A program made the translations under genes and the position numbers. Shown here piece by piece: positions 14,658 through 22,650 of a stretch of 52,016 nt of DNA. Every line of letters begins with the position of its first letter. The stretch's first letter is position 1. Source of the DNA: a virus; the IMG/VR virus record IMGVR_UViG_3300030380_004731, positions 1 to 52,016 of that record; one strand, 5' to 3'. The notes beneath the pieces were generated by a model that had not been told where the DNA came from, searched no databases, and was given only the letters and a program-made list of their open reading frames with translations.

Positions 14658-17093
14658 ATGAAAGACGTTAAGATAAATATATCCTCAGCAGGATTTCCAA
14701 ATCAGTTTGTATCTGATGCGGAAAAAGCAACCGATCAATATGGATTACAAATCGGTCAAGCCATTCAGTATGAGTGGTTTAGAAAAGACGGAAGCCAATG
14801 TAGATTTTACAATCAGTTTGCAAACTTTAATAGATTAAGGTTGTATGCTAGAGGTGAACAGTCAATAGCTAAATATAAAAATGAAATAGCTGTTGATGGT
14901 GACTTATCTTATTTGAATCTTGATTGGACTCCCGTCCCTATACTCCCTAAGTTTGTAGATATAGTTGTTAATGGTATGGCAGATAGACTATTTAAAGTTA
15001 ATGCTTACGCACAAGATGCTGTGTCTCAAGCTAAAAGAAGTAAGTATCAGGAGATGGTAGAATCTCAAATGAATGCTAGAGATATACTAAGCCTAGTTAA
15101 AGAAGAATCAGGAGTTGATCCTTTTATTATGCCTGAAGAAGAACTACCAAAAACAGATGAGGAGCTTAGTTTATTTATGCAAGTTAACTACAAGCCTGCA
15201 ATAGAGATAGCTGAAGAAGAAGCTATTGACACCTTGCTTGAAGCCAACCACTATCAAGACCTAAGAAAAAGATGCGACTATGACCAAATGGTATTAGGTG
15301 TATCTATGGCAAAGCATGAGTTTTTACCGGGAGCAGGAGTGAAGGTGTCTTATGTAGATCCGGCTAATGTGGTATATAGCTATACTGAGGACCCTCACTT
15401 TAAAGATTGTTTCTATTGGGGTGAGATTAAAACACTTCCTATAACAGAGCTTTTAAAAATTGATCAAGACCTAACTAATGAAGACTTAGAGGAAATAAGC
15501 AGTCATAGTCAAAATTGGTATAACTATTATAATGTTGCTCAGTTCTATGAGAACAGTTTATTCTATAAAGATACTTGTACTTTATTATATTTTAATTATA
15601 AGACCACTCAAAAGACTGTATATAAAAAGAAATACTTTGAAGGAGGAGGAAGCAAAGTAATTGAGAAGGATGATAGCTTCAACCCACCTGCAGAAATGAT
15701 GGAAGAGGGTAAGTTTGAAAAGATAGAGAAGACTATTGATGTGTGGTATGAAGGGGTAATGGTAATGGGTACTAATATTATATTAAAGTGGGAGCTTGCA
15801 AAGAACATGGTTCGCCCTAAGTCTGCAACTCAACACGCTATACCTAATTATATTGCTGTAGCACCACGAATGTATAAAGGAAACATTGAGTCTCTTGTAA
15901 GAAGAATGATTCCATTTGCTGACTTAATTCAAATAACTCATTTAAAAATACAACAAGTATTGTCGAGAGTAGTTCCTGATGGTGTATTTATAGATGCGGA
16001 TGGATTGAATGAAGTAGATCTTGGAACAGGAAATGCTTATAATCCTGAAGATGCTCTGAGGTTATACTTTCAAACGGGTAGTGTAATAGGTAGAAGCTAT
16101 ACTCAAGATGGTGAGTTTAATCAAGCAAGAGTGCCTATCCAAGAATTAAATAGTAACTCAGGAAGCGGAAAGTTAAATATGTTGGTTAACAACTACAACC
16201 ATTACTTAAACATGATAAGGGATGTAACAGGGTTAAATGAAGCAAGAGATGGCTCATCCCCTAATCCTAATTCATTAGTTGGTTTACAAAAACTTGCAGC
16301 GTTAAGTTCTAATACAGCAACACGCCATATCCTAAACAGCAGTTTATATATGATGAGAACTTTAGCTGAAGGACTTACATATAGAGTAGCAGACATATTA
16401 GAGTATGCTGACTTTGCTGATGAGTTCGCAAATCAAATAGGTAAGTATAATGTAGCGAGACTTGAAGATATAAAAGATCTTTACATATATGACTTTGGTA
16501 TTTTTATAGAGGTTAGTCCTGATGAAGAAGAGAAAGCTATGCTTGAGCAAAACATTCAGATGGCATTGTCTCAAAAAGATATTAACCTTGAGGATGCTAT
16601 TGACATTAGAGAAGTTAAAAACATAAAACTTGCTACTCAACTATTAAAGGTTAAAAGAAAGCAGAAGCAAGAGCACGATGACTTTATGGCTATGCAGGCA
16701 CAACAGATGCAAGCACAGCAACAGATGCAAATACAGCAGATGGCTGCACAGTCCGCACAAGAAAAGATTCAGGCTGAAACACAATCTAAGATTCAAATCA
16801 AAGAAGCTGAGATACAGTTCGAGGTTCAGAAGATGCAGGCTGAAGCACAACTTAAACGTCAGCTAATGGCTGAAGAGTTCGCTTACAATCAAGAGCTAAG
16901 AGGAATGAGTGAAACTGCTTTACAAGAAAGAGAAAGCCAAAGAGAGGTAGCTAAGTCTGATAGGATAACACAACAGAACAATCAACAGTCTAAATTGATC
17001 AATCAAAGGAAGAATAATTTACCCCCTCAAACCTTTGAATCTAATGAAGATAGTTTAGATGGATTTGACCTTGCAGAGTTTTCTCCAAGGTAG
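14658..17093 (+). CDS. Portal protein, region B (811 aa)
   Basis: This large portal protein follows terminase with no gap. Residues about 35-130 contain the FNRLRLYARGEQ and LDWTPVPILPKFVDIVVNGMADRLF segments, common to large podoviral portals of marine and crAss-like type. Residues around 180-215 (EEEAIDTLLEANHYQDLRKRCDYDQMVLGVSMAKHEF) and VLSRVVPDGVFIDADGLNEVDLG near 430 also fit. Residues about 675-760 are a Gln-rich coiled coil (repeated MQAQQ, QIQQM), which may extend into the head interior as a barrel. Proline codons are 17 CCT and 6 CCA, the reverse of the region A portal. Confidence 0.8.
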   Translation: MKDVKINISSAGFPNQFVSDAEKATDQYGLQIGQAIQYEWFRKDGSQCRFYNQFANFNRLRLYARGEQSIAKYKNEIAVDGDLSYLNLDWTPVPILPKFVDIVVNGMADRLFKVNAYAQDAVSQAKRSKYQEMVESQMNARDILSLVKEESGVDPFIMPEEELPKTDEELSLFMQVNYKPAIEIAEEEAIDTLLEANHYQDLRKRCDYDQMVLGVSMAKHEFLPGAGVKVSYVDPANVVYSYTEDPHFKDCFYWGEIKTLPITELLKIDQDLTNEDLEEISSHSQNWYNYYNVAQFYENSLFYKDTCTLLYFNYKTTQKTVYKKKYFEGGGSKVIEKDDSFNPPAEMMEEGKFEKIEKTIDVWYEGVMVMGTNIILKWELAKNMVRPKSATQHAIPNYIAVAPRMYKGNIESLVRRMIPFADLIQITHLKIQQVLSRVVPDGVFIDADGLNEVDLGTGNAYNPEDALRLYFQTGSVIGRSYTQDGEFNQARVPIQELNSNSGSGKLNMLVNNYNHYLNMIRDVTGLNEARDGSSPNPNSLVGLQKLAALSSNTATRHILNSSLYMMRTLAEGLTYRVADILEYADFADEFANQIGKYNVARLEDIKDLYIYDFGIFIEVSPDEEEKAMLEQNIQMALSQKDINLEDAIDIREVKNIKLATQLLKVKRKQKQEHDDFMAMQAQQMQAQQQMQIQQMAAQSAQEKIQAETQSKIQIKEAEIQFEVQKMQAEAQLKRQLMAEEFAYNQELRGMSETALQERESQREVAKSDRITQQNNQQSKLINQRKNNLPPQTFESNEDSLDGFDLAEFSPR

Positions 17094-17119
17094 CTTAATT
17101 AAGTTGTGTTTTTTTTGTT

Positions 17120-17127
17120 TAACTTTG
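17120..17127 (+). promoter_or_regulatory. Bacteroidetes-type promoter (TAACTTTG)
   Basis: TAACTTTG lies in the 51-bp gap before the scaffold-like gene and 17 bases upstream of its ATG (17145). TTG trinucleotides lie at 17104 and 17115, but neither has ideal spacing. Confidence 0.6.
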
Positions 17128-17144
17128 TAGTAAAATTTAATTAA

Positions 17145-18260
17145 ATGGAAATAAAAGTAAAAGCAATAGAAGGGAGTGGAGAAAAAAGCACTCAAGAAGT
17201 AGAAAAAGAATTACTTGAAAAGCACGAAGAACAATTTGAAGACTCTTCAGTTCAAGTGCAAGAAAAAACGGAAACTCCTGTAGAGGAAGTTCCACAAGTT
17301 GAATCGAAAGAGGAAACAAAAGAAGAAGCATCCTTAACGGATGATGACGTTCTTTCATATATTGAGAATAGGTACGGAAAGAAAATCAATTCATTTGATG
17401 AGTTGATGACAGAGCGTGAGACATCAGAAGAATTACCTGAAGATGTAGCAGCTTACTTTAAGTACAAAAAAGATACAGGTCGTGGCATTGAAGATTATGT
17501 TAAGTTACAGCAAGACTTTGATTCAATGGAAAGCGACCATTTGTTAGCTGAATACTATATGGCTACAGAAGAAGGTTTAGACCGAGAAGATGTAGAAGAT
17601 ATGGTAGATGAGTTTTCGTATGACGAAGAAATTGATGACGAGAAAGACATCAAGAAAATGAAGCTATCAAAGAAAAAAGAAATTGCAAAGGCTAAGAAGT
17701 TTTTCAATGAGCGGAAGGAAATGTATAAACAACCCCTTGAGTCAAGTACGGTTGGAATGTCTGATGAAGCCAAGAAACAACTAGAAGAGTACAAGCAATA
17801 TGTAGACAATGCAAAGTCGTATGAAGAGGAGAACAAGCGTAAGAGCGAGTGGTTCGTAAAGAAGACAGATGAAGTGTTTGACAATGAGTTCAAAGGTTTT
17901 GAGTTCAAGTTAGATGACCGAAGCGTTACTTACTCTCCTGCAGATGCAGCAGAACTAAAGAAGTCACAGATGACTCCAATGAATTTTGTAAATAAATACT
18001 TGGATGAAAATGGACTAATGAAGGATGCGACAGGATACCACCGAGCACTATCTATAGCTATGAACCCTGAGAGGTTTGCTAAGTTCTTTTATGAGCAAGG
18101 TAAATCAGAAGCGGTAGACGGAGTGATGCGTAAACAAAAGAATGTCAACATGACAACACGCAAATCACCTGAGACTGTTAACAAAGGGGGATTACAAATT
18201 AAAGCTATGAATCCTGATTCAGGACGAGGGCTTAAAATTAGAAGTATAAAAAGAAAATAA
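17145..18260 (+). CDS. Acidic scaffold-like head protein, region B (371 aa)
   Basis: Residues 1-65 are rich in Glu and Lys (STQEVEKELLEKHEEQFEDSS and more). The middle is helical and acidic (DREDVEDMVDEFSYDEEIDDEKDIKKMKLSKKKE, near 145-178), and the C terminus is basic (GLKIRSIKRK). A charged helical protein placed directly before the major capsid gene is the normal position of a scaffold. LSIAMNPERFAKFFYEQGKSEAVDGV near 305-330 resembles a helical capsid-binding end. It has its own promoter at 17120. The function is inferred from composition and position. Confidence 0.65.
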   Translation: MEIKVKAIEGSGEKSTQEVEKELLEKHEEQFEDSSVQVQEKTETPVEEVPQVESKEETKEEASLTDDDVLSYIENRYGKKINSFDELMTERETSEELPEDVAAYFKYKKDTGRGIEDYVKLQQDFDSMESDHLLAEYYMATEEGLDREDVEDMVDEFSYDEEIDDEKDIKKMKLSKKKEIAKAKKFFNERKEMYKQPLESSTVGMSDEAKKQLEEYKQYVDNAKSYEEENKRKSEWFVKKTDEVFDNEFKGFEFKLDDRSVTYSPADAAELKKSQMTPMNFVNKYLDENGLMKDATGYHRALSIAMNPERFAKFFYEQGKSEAVDGVMRKQKNVNMTTRKSPETVNKGGLQIKAMNPDSGRGLKIRSIKRK

Positions 18261-18283
18261 AAACAATTTAAAAATTAAAAAAA

Positions 18284-19744
18284 ATGGCAGTTTTATCAAC
18301 ACCGGGATTTGACTTACAACCAAGTGCACAACAGGTCCCAACATCAACAAACTACATTACCAATTTTAATTTCTTGAATCAGTATCTACCTGATACTTAT
18401 GAAAAAGAATTTGAAAGATATGGTAATAGAACAATCGCATCTTTCCTTAGAATGGTAGGAGCAGAGATGCCTTCAAACTCAGACCAAATAAAATGGGCGG
18501 AGCAAGGACGATTACATATAAAATATACTAAAGTAGGAGCGGCAGCCGCAGGTACCGGATTAAATACTATGGATATACAAATTAATGACGATGCTGTCCC
18601 TGCAGGCTTAGTAACTCCAAACGGAACAACAGCAGGTACTCCTTTCAACGCTACAAATGGTATAGCTCTTAGAGTTGGACAAACAGTTATGTTAGTTCCA
18701 AATGCAGGGGGTGCAAGTAACAAAGCAGTAGTTACAGGCACTGACTTAGCTAACAAACAAGCTACCTTACATTTTTATGAAGGTACAGGTTTAGCAGTAG
18801 CAGGTACAGGAATTGCTAATGCTGATTACACTCTATTTATATATGGTTCTGAATTTAAGAAAGGAACAGCAGGAATGTCAGGAAGCCTTGAGGCGGATGA
18901 CTATATCTTTGCTAACAATCCTATCATTATCAAAGACACTTATAAAGTATCAGGTTCTGATATGGCTCAAATCGGATGGATTGAAATTTCAACTGAAGAT
19001 GGAGGCACAGGATACCTTTGGTATTTAAAGTCTGAACATGAAACAAGACTACGTTTTGAGGATTACCTAGAAACAGCAATGATTGAAGCAGTTCCTGCTG
19101 CAACAGGATCAGGTGCTGTAGGACAAGGATTTATAGGATCTGAAGGTATCTTCCATGTTGTAGAGAACAGAGGTAATGTATGGGGTGGAGGAAACCCTGT
19201 AGCATTAGCTGACTTTGATGCAGTTATTCAAAGATTAGATAAGCAAGGTTCTATTGAAGAAAATGTTATCTTCTTGAATCGTCAGTTTAGTTTTGATATG
19301 GATGATATGTTAGCAGCTCAAAATTCTTACGGAGCAGGTGGTACGTCTTACGGACTATTTGACAATGACGAAGAGATGGCTCTTAACTTAGGATTCTCAG
19401 GATTCAGAAGAGGATATGACTTCTACAAGACAGATTGGAAATACTTAAATGATCCAACAATGAGAGGTGGTATCACAGGAGCAGGTGTAGGAATCAATGG
19501 ACTATTAGTTCCTGCAGGTTCAACTTCTGTTTACGATCAAATCCTTGGAAAGAATGCAAAACGTCCTTTTCTTCATGTACGTTACAGAGCTTCTGAAACA
19601 GAAGACAGACGATACAAATCTTGGGTTACAGGTTCAGCAGGAGGAGCAAGAACTTCTGACGATGACTTTATGCAAGTAAACTTCTTATCTGAAAGAGCAG
19701 TTTGTACGCTTGGAGCGAACAACTTCTTCTTATTCAAAGACTAA
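18284..19744 (+). CDS. Major capsid protein, region B (486 aa)
   Basis: This 486-aa protein follows the scaffold-like gene. Residues 20-70 (TNYITNFNFLNQYLPDTYEKEFERYGNRTIASFLRMVGAEMPSNSDQIKWAEQGRL) and the C-terminal 70 residues (LHVRYRASETEDRRYKSW, FLSERAVCTLGANNFFLFKD) are patterns I associate with capsid proteins of large podoviruses of Bacteroidetes. A Gly/Ala-rich region at 85-205 may be an inserted surface domain. The leader is A-rich and close to that of the region A capsid gene. A perfect terminator follows the stop. HK97 fold is assumed from size and position. Confidence 0.75.
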   Translation: MAVLSTPGFDLQPSAQQVPTSTNYITNFNFLNQYLPDTYEKEFERYGNRTIASFLRMVGAEMPSNSDQIKWAEQGRLHIKYTKVGAAAAGTGLNTMDIQINDDAVPAGLVTPNGTTAGTPFNATNGIALRVGQTVMLVPNAGGASNKAVVTGTDLANKQATLHFYEGTGLAVAGTGIANADYTLFIYGSEFKKGTAGMSGSLEADDYIFANNPIIIKDTYKVSGSDMAQIGWIEISTEDGGTGYLWYLKSEHETRLRFEDYLETAMIEAVPAATGSGAVGQGFIGSEGIFHVVENRGNVWGGGNPVALADFDAVIQRLDKQGSIEENVIFLNRQFSFDMDDMLAAQNSYGAGGTSYGLFDNDEEMALNLGFSGFRRGYDFYKTDWKYLNDPTMRGGITGAGVGINGLLVPAGSTSVYDQILGKNAKRPFLHVRYRASETEDRRYKSWVTGSAGGARTSDDDFMQVNFLSERAVCTLGANNFFLFKD

Positions 19745-19757
19745 GAACACATATAAG

Positions 19758-19785
19758 GGGAGGGTTAATTCCCTCCCTTTTTTTA
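19758..19785 (+). terminator. Intrinsic terminator after the region B capsid gene
   Basis: A perfect 7-bp G/C stem (GGGAGGG 19758-19764 with CCCTCCC 19771-19777) has loop TTAATT and is followed by seven T. It lies 14 bases after the capsid stop codon. Confidence 0.85.
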
Positions 19786-19808
19786 TTATAAATTTTAAAT
19801 CAAATCAA

Positions 19809-20561
19809 ATGAAAACAAAAAAACAAGCACCTACTGCAAAACAGTATAGGTTAAAACAAAAAGCAGCTCCTTTATCTTATTTACTTCCTACAAGACACAC
19901 AAGGAGATCACCATTACTTTATTTCGATAAAGACAAAAACATAAACAGACCTTTAAGATATTCATCTAATCAGAAGAGTCCTTTCGAGGATGATCAGGAT
20001 GGAAACTTTATAATTGAGCCAATCATTTTTGAAGATGGCTTTTTAACAGTTCCTGCTAACAATCCTGTTCTTCAACAATTCTTATACTATCATCCGCAAA
20101 GAGATATTGTATTTGAGGAGGTGGATAAAGAAAGAGATGCTAAAGAAGTTGTGGAAGAATTAAATGCAGAAGTAGATGCTTTAATTAAAGCAAGACAACT
20201 TACTTTAGAACAATTAGAGAATGTGTCACGTATATTGTTTAATGTTGACGTATCTAAAGTTTCAACAGCAGAATTAAAAAGAGATGTTCTTATATATGCA
20301 CGTAATGAACCTGAAAACTTTTTAGAAGTATTATCGGATCCTGAGTTAGACCTTCAAGCTAAGGTAGCTATATTCTTTGAAAAAGGATTACTTGGATTTA
20401 GAAATAAACAAAAAGATGTTTATTTTAATACATCATCAAATAAAAAGAGAATGTTGACTATTCCTTATAACGAAGATCCTTACTATGTAGTTACTTCATA
20501 CTTACAAAGTGATGATGGTATTGATGCATTAAAGATGCTTGAAAGCCATTTAGAAGACTAG
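19809..20561 (+). CDS. Uncharacterised head-region protein (250 aa)
   Basis: I start the gene at ATG 19809 (MKTKKQAPTAKQYRLKQKAAP), because a start further upstream would overlap the capsid gene and run through the terminator. The leader is TTTAAATCAAATCAAATG. The N-terminal 50 residues are basic and Pro-rich, and the rest is helical and acidic (VVEELNAEVDALIKARQLTLEQLENVSRILFNVDVSKVS). SNKKRMLTIPYNEDPYYVVTSYL lies near the end. Its place between the capsid and tail adaptor genes suggests a head completion or connector role. No family recognised. Confidence 0.6.
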   Translation: MKTKKQAPTAKQYRLKQKAAPLSYLLPTRHTRRSPLLYFDKDKNINRPLRYSSNQKSPFEDDQDGNFIIEPIIFEDGFLTVPANNPVLQQFLYYHPQRDIVFEEVDKERDAKEVVEELNAEVDALIKARQLTLEQLENVSRILFNVDVSKVSTAELKRDVLIYARNEPENFLEVLSDPELDLQAKVAIFFEKGLLGFRNKQKDVYFNTSSNKKRMLTIPYNEDPYYVVTSYLQSDDGIDALKMLESHLED

Positions 20562-20572
20562 ATTTTTTTAAC

Positions 20573-20580
20573 TATCTTTG
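20573..20580 (+). promoter_or_regulatory. Bacteroidetes-type promoter (TATCTTTG)
   Basis: A perfect TAnnTTTG lies in the 50-bp gap and 31 bases before the ATG at 20612. It gives the 94-aa gene its own promoter and, with the terminator at 20919, its own transcription unit. Confidence 0.7.
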
Positions 20581-20611
20581 TAGTATTATTAACCCATTAA
20601 ATTTTTAAACA

Positions 20612-20896
20612 ATGGCAAAGTTTTTATCAATCCCTGTAACAAGTCAGGGGAATCAATTAGTATCTGCTGATAACATTAAACTTATTGAGCAGGCTTCAAC
20701 TACTACCGTAACTATTGTATATGGTGGAGCAGCAGCACAAGATGTTATAACAATTACTCACGCTACTCAATCAAGTGGTCAAGAGATGAGAGATGTTATT
20801 CAAGATGCAGTTGTTGATGCACATCAAACTTCGTGGCACAATGTTGTGACTACAGTAGCACCTACTAAAGCAGTAAGTGGTATTGCTATAGCATAA
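20612..20896 (+). CDS. Small virion protein, possible capsid decoration protein (94 aa)
   Basis: A small beta-rich protein begins MAKFLSIPVTSQGNQLVSADNIKLIEQASTTTVTIVYGG and ends VAPTKAVSGIAIA. I recognise this pattern from small, abundant proteins near capsid genes of marine Bacteroidetes phages. It has a private promoter (20573) and a strong terminator (20919), the arrangement expected for a protein needed in many copies. The decoration role is inferred. Confidence 0.6.
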   Translation: MAKFLSIPVTSQGNQLVSADNIKLIEQASTTTVTIVYGGAAAQDVITITHATQSSGQEMRDVIQDAVVDAHQTSWHNVVTTVAPTKAVSGIAIA

Positions 20897-20918
20897 TATA
20901 AACCATAGTTTTATTATT

Positions 20919-20953
20919 AGAGGATGTAAAAAAATGCATCCTCTTTTTTTTCT
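20919..20953 (+). terminator. Intrinsic terminator
   Basis: An 8-bp stem (AGAGGATG 20919-20926 with CATCCTCT 20937-20944) encloses an A-rich loop and is followed by a T run. It ends the 94-aa gene unit, and the next promoter starts two bases later. Confidence 0.8.
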
Positions 20954-20954
20954 T

Positions 20955-20962
20955 TATCTTTG
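20955..20962 (+). promoter_or_regulatory. Bacteroidetes-type promoter (TATCTTTG)
   Basis: TATCTTTGTAAAAAGATC repeats the promoter core at 9717 almost base for base. It lies 14 bases upstream of the start at 20977, directly after the terminator. Confidence 0.7.
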
Positions 20963-20976
20963 TAAAAAGATCACAA

Positions 20977-21723
20977 ATGATAAACTCGATCAGAAACACT
21001 GTACTATCCATTATAAATAAAAATAACTATGGATATATTTCTCCTTCGGACTTTAATCTATTTGCTAAACAAGCACAGCTAGATTTGTTTGAAGATTATT
21101 TTTACACGTACAATTTTCAAATCAACAAAGAAAACGCAAGAAGATCAGGAACAGGTTATGCTGATTTAAAGAAAGGATTAGCAGAAGTAATTGAATCTTT
21201 TTCGGTTAGTGCTGACCTATCACAAAACTTAGGGAATACTTTTATTGTACCGACAGCAGCTACTACAGGTAGTGATTACTATCTTATCAACAAAGTATTG
21301 TTTGATACCGGAGTGGCAGGAACACCTTTAAGAGAAATGGAAAAGGTAAGCCATACTAAAATAACCATGCTAAACAATTCTTTACTTACAGCACCTAACG
21401 AAACTTTTCCTGCGTATACTTTAGAGGGAGATCTTATTACTGCATATCCTGCCACTATAGATGGTAGTGGGACTCAAAAGGTTAACTGTCAATACTTTAG
21501 GTATCCTAAAGACCCTAAGTGGACCTATGTAGTTCTTGCAAGTGGAACACCTGTATTTGATTCTACACAACCTGACTTTCAAGATTTTGAATTACCTTTA
21601 TCTGACGAGCCATATTTAGTTTCAAAAATATTACAGTATGCAGGAGTTTCAATAAGAGAGAGTGAAGTGGTGCAATTTGGTAAAGCTGAAGAAACACAAA
21701 ACATTAACGAAGAAAGTAGATAA
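20977..21723 (+). CDS. Tail adaptor or connector-like protein (248 aa)
   Basis: First gene of the tail unit. The N terminus is helical (INSIRNTVLSIINKNNYGYISPSDFNLFAKQAQLDLFEDYFY), followed by a beta-rich middle (SDYYLINKVLFDTG, PAYTLEGDLITAYPATIDGSGTQKVNCQYFRYPKDPKW) and a helical end that binds at DEPYLVSKILQYAGVSIRE. This helix-beta-helix plan is typical of podovirus adaptors (T7 gp11 or P22 gp4 type). It lies two bases before a second protein of the same style. The role is inferred from plan and order. Confidence 0.6.
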   Translation: MINSIRNTVLSIINKNNYGYISPSDFNLFAKQAQLDLFEDYFYTYNFQINKENARRSGTGYADLKKGLAEVIESFSVSADLSQNLGNTFIVPTAATTGSDYYLINKVLFDTGVAGTPLREMEKVSHTKITMLNNSLLTAPNETFPAYTLEGDLITAYPATIDGSGTQKVNCQYFRYPKDPKWTYVVLASGTPVFDSTQPDFQDFELPLSDEPYLVSKILQYAGVSIRESEVVQFGKAEETQNINEESR

Positions 21724-21725
21724 CA

Positions 21726-22649
21726 ATGGCATATTTAACTCAGTATCAATACTATGAAAATGCAGGAGTAGCTCCTACAAATACTAATTGGGGTTCATAC
21801 CAATACGTTAGTTTAGAAGATGTTGTTAACAACTTTATGTTAATGTATAGTGGCAACCACGAACTAATAAACAACGAAGAAAGATATAAGATTTTATTCC
21901 ATGCTAAAAGAGCAATACAAGAATTAAACTATGATGCGTTTAAAGAAATTAAAACATTAGAGCTTACAGTATGTGATTTAGTAAGGTTTGTTCTTCCTTC
22001 AGATTATGTTAATTGGGTAAGAATATCTTTATATAAAGATGGTGTTCTAAGACCAATGACAGAAAACATTCAAATAAATGGAGCGAAAGCATACCTACAA
22101 GACAATGATTGTAATATATTGTTTGATGTAAATGGCAATGCACTGTCTCCTCAATACTCACAGCTTGACTTTGATAGAATAACAGGGTCAAAGAAAAGTA
22201 TTTACCTTAACAAACAAAGCCCTTATGACGGAAGAGAGGGTTACTGCTGTGATGGTAATTGGTATTTTGATTATGCTATAGGTGCTAGATATGGTTTAAA
22301 TACTGAGACCGCTAACAATAATCCTACATTTAGAATTGACAACAAAGCAGGAGTTATTAACTTTAGTTCGGAAATGTCAGGAGAAACTTGTATATTGGAA
22401 TATGTTTCTGATGGTATGGAAGGCGGAGTAGATGCAAACATTACAGTTAACAAGTTGTTTGAAGATTTTATTTATGCATATATTCAATATGCTGTTCTAA
22501 ATAGTAAGGTTGGAGCACAAGAGTATATAGTGCGTAGAGCACAGAAAAACAAATCAGCTTTACTTCGTAATGCTAAAATCAGAATCAGTAATATACATCC
22601 GGGTAGACTCTTAATGAATCTACGAGGAAGAGATAAATGGATAAAGTAA
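21726..22649 (+). CDS. Tail tube or adaptor-like protein, T7 gp11-type (307 aa)
   Basis: This 307-aa protein has a helical N-terminal region (ERYKILFHAKRAIQELNYDAFKEIK, residues about 52-76) and a jelly-roll-like beta middle (TLELTVCDLVRFVLPSDYVNWVRISLYKDGVLRPMT, residues about 77-112). The C terminus is helical (KLFEDFIYAYIQYAVLNSK). The VCDLVRFVLPSDYVNWVRI segment is a feature I associate with podovirus tail tubular and crAss-like ring proteins. It lies directly before the large nozzle-like gene, matching the gp11-gp12 order. Confidence 0.6.
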   Translation: MAYLTQYQYYENAGVAPTNTNWGSYQYVSLEDVVNNFMLMYSGNHELINNEERYKILFHAKRAIQELNYDAFKEIKTLELTVCDLVRFVLPSDYVNWVRISLYKDGVLRPMTENIQINGAKAYLQDNDCNILFDVNGNALSPQYSQLDFDRITGSKKSIYLNKQSPYDGREGYCCDGNWYFDYAIGARYGLNTETANNNPTFRIDNKAGVINFSSEMSGETCILEYVSDGMEGGVDANITVNKLFEDFIYAYIQYAVLNSKVGAQEYIVRRAQKNKSALLRNAKIRISNIHPGRLLMNLRGRDKWIK

Positions 22650-22650
22650 T

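Noticed and set aside
16678-16866. + strand ORF inside the portal Gln-rich region
   Set aside because: It is an alternate-frame read of the CAG/CAA-rich coiled coil, with no independent leader.
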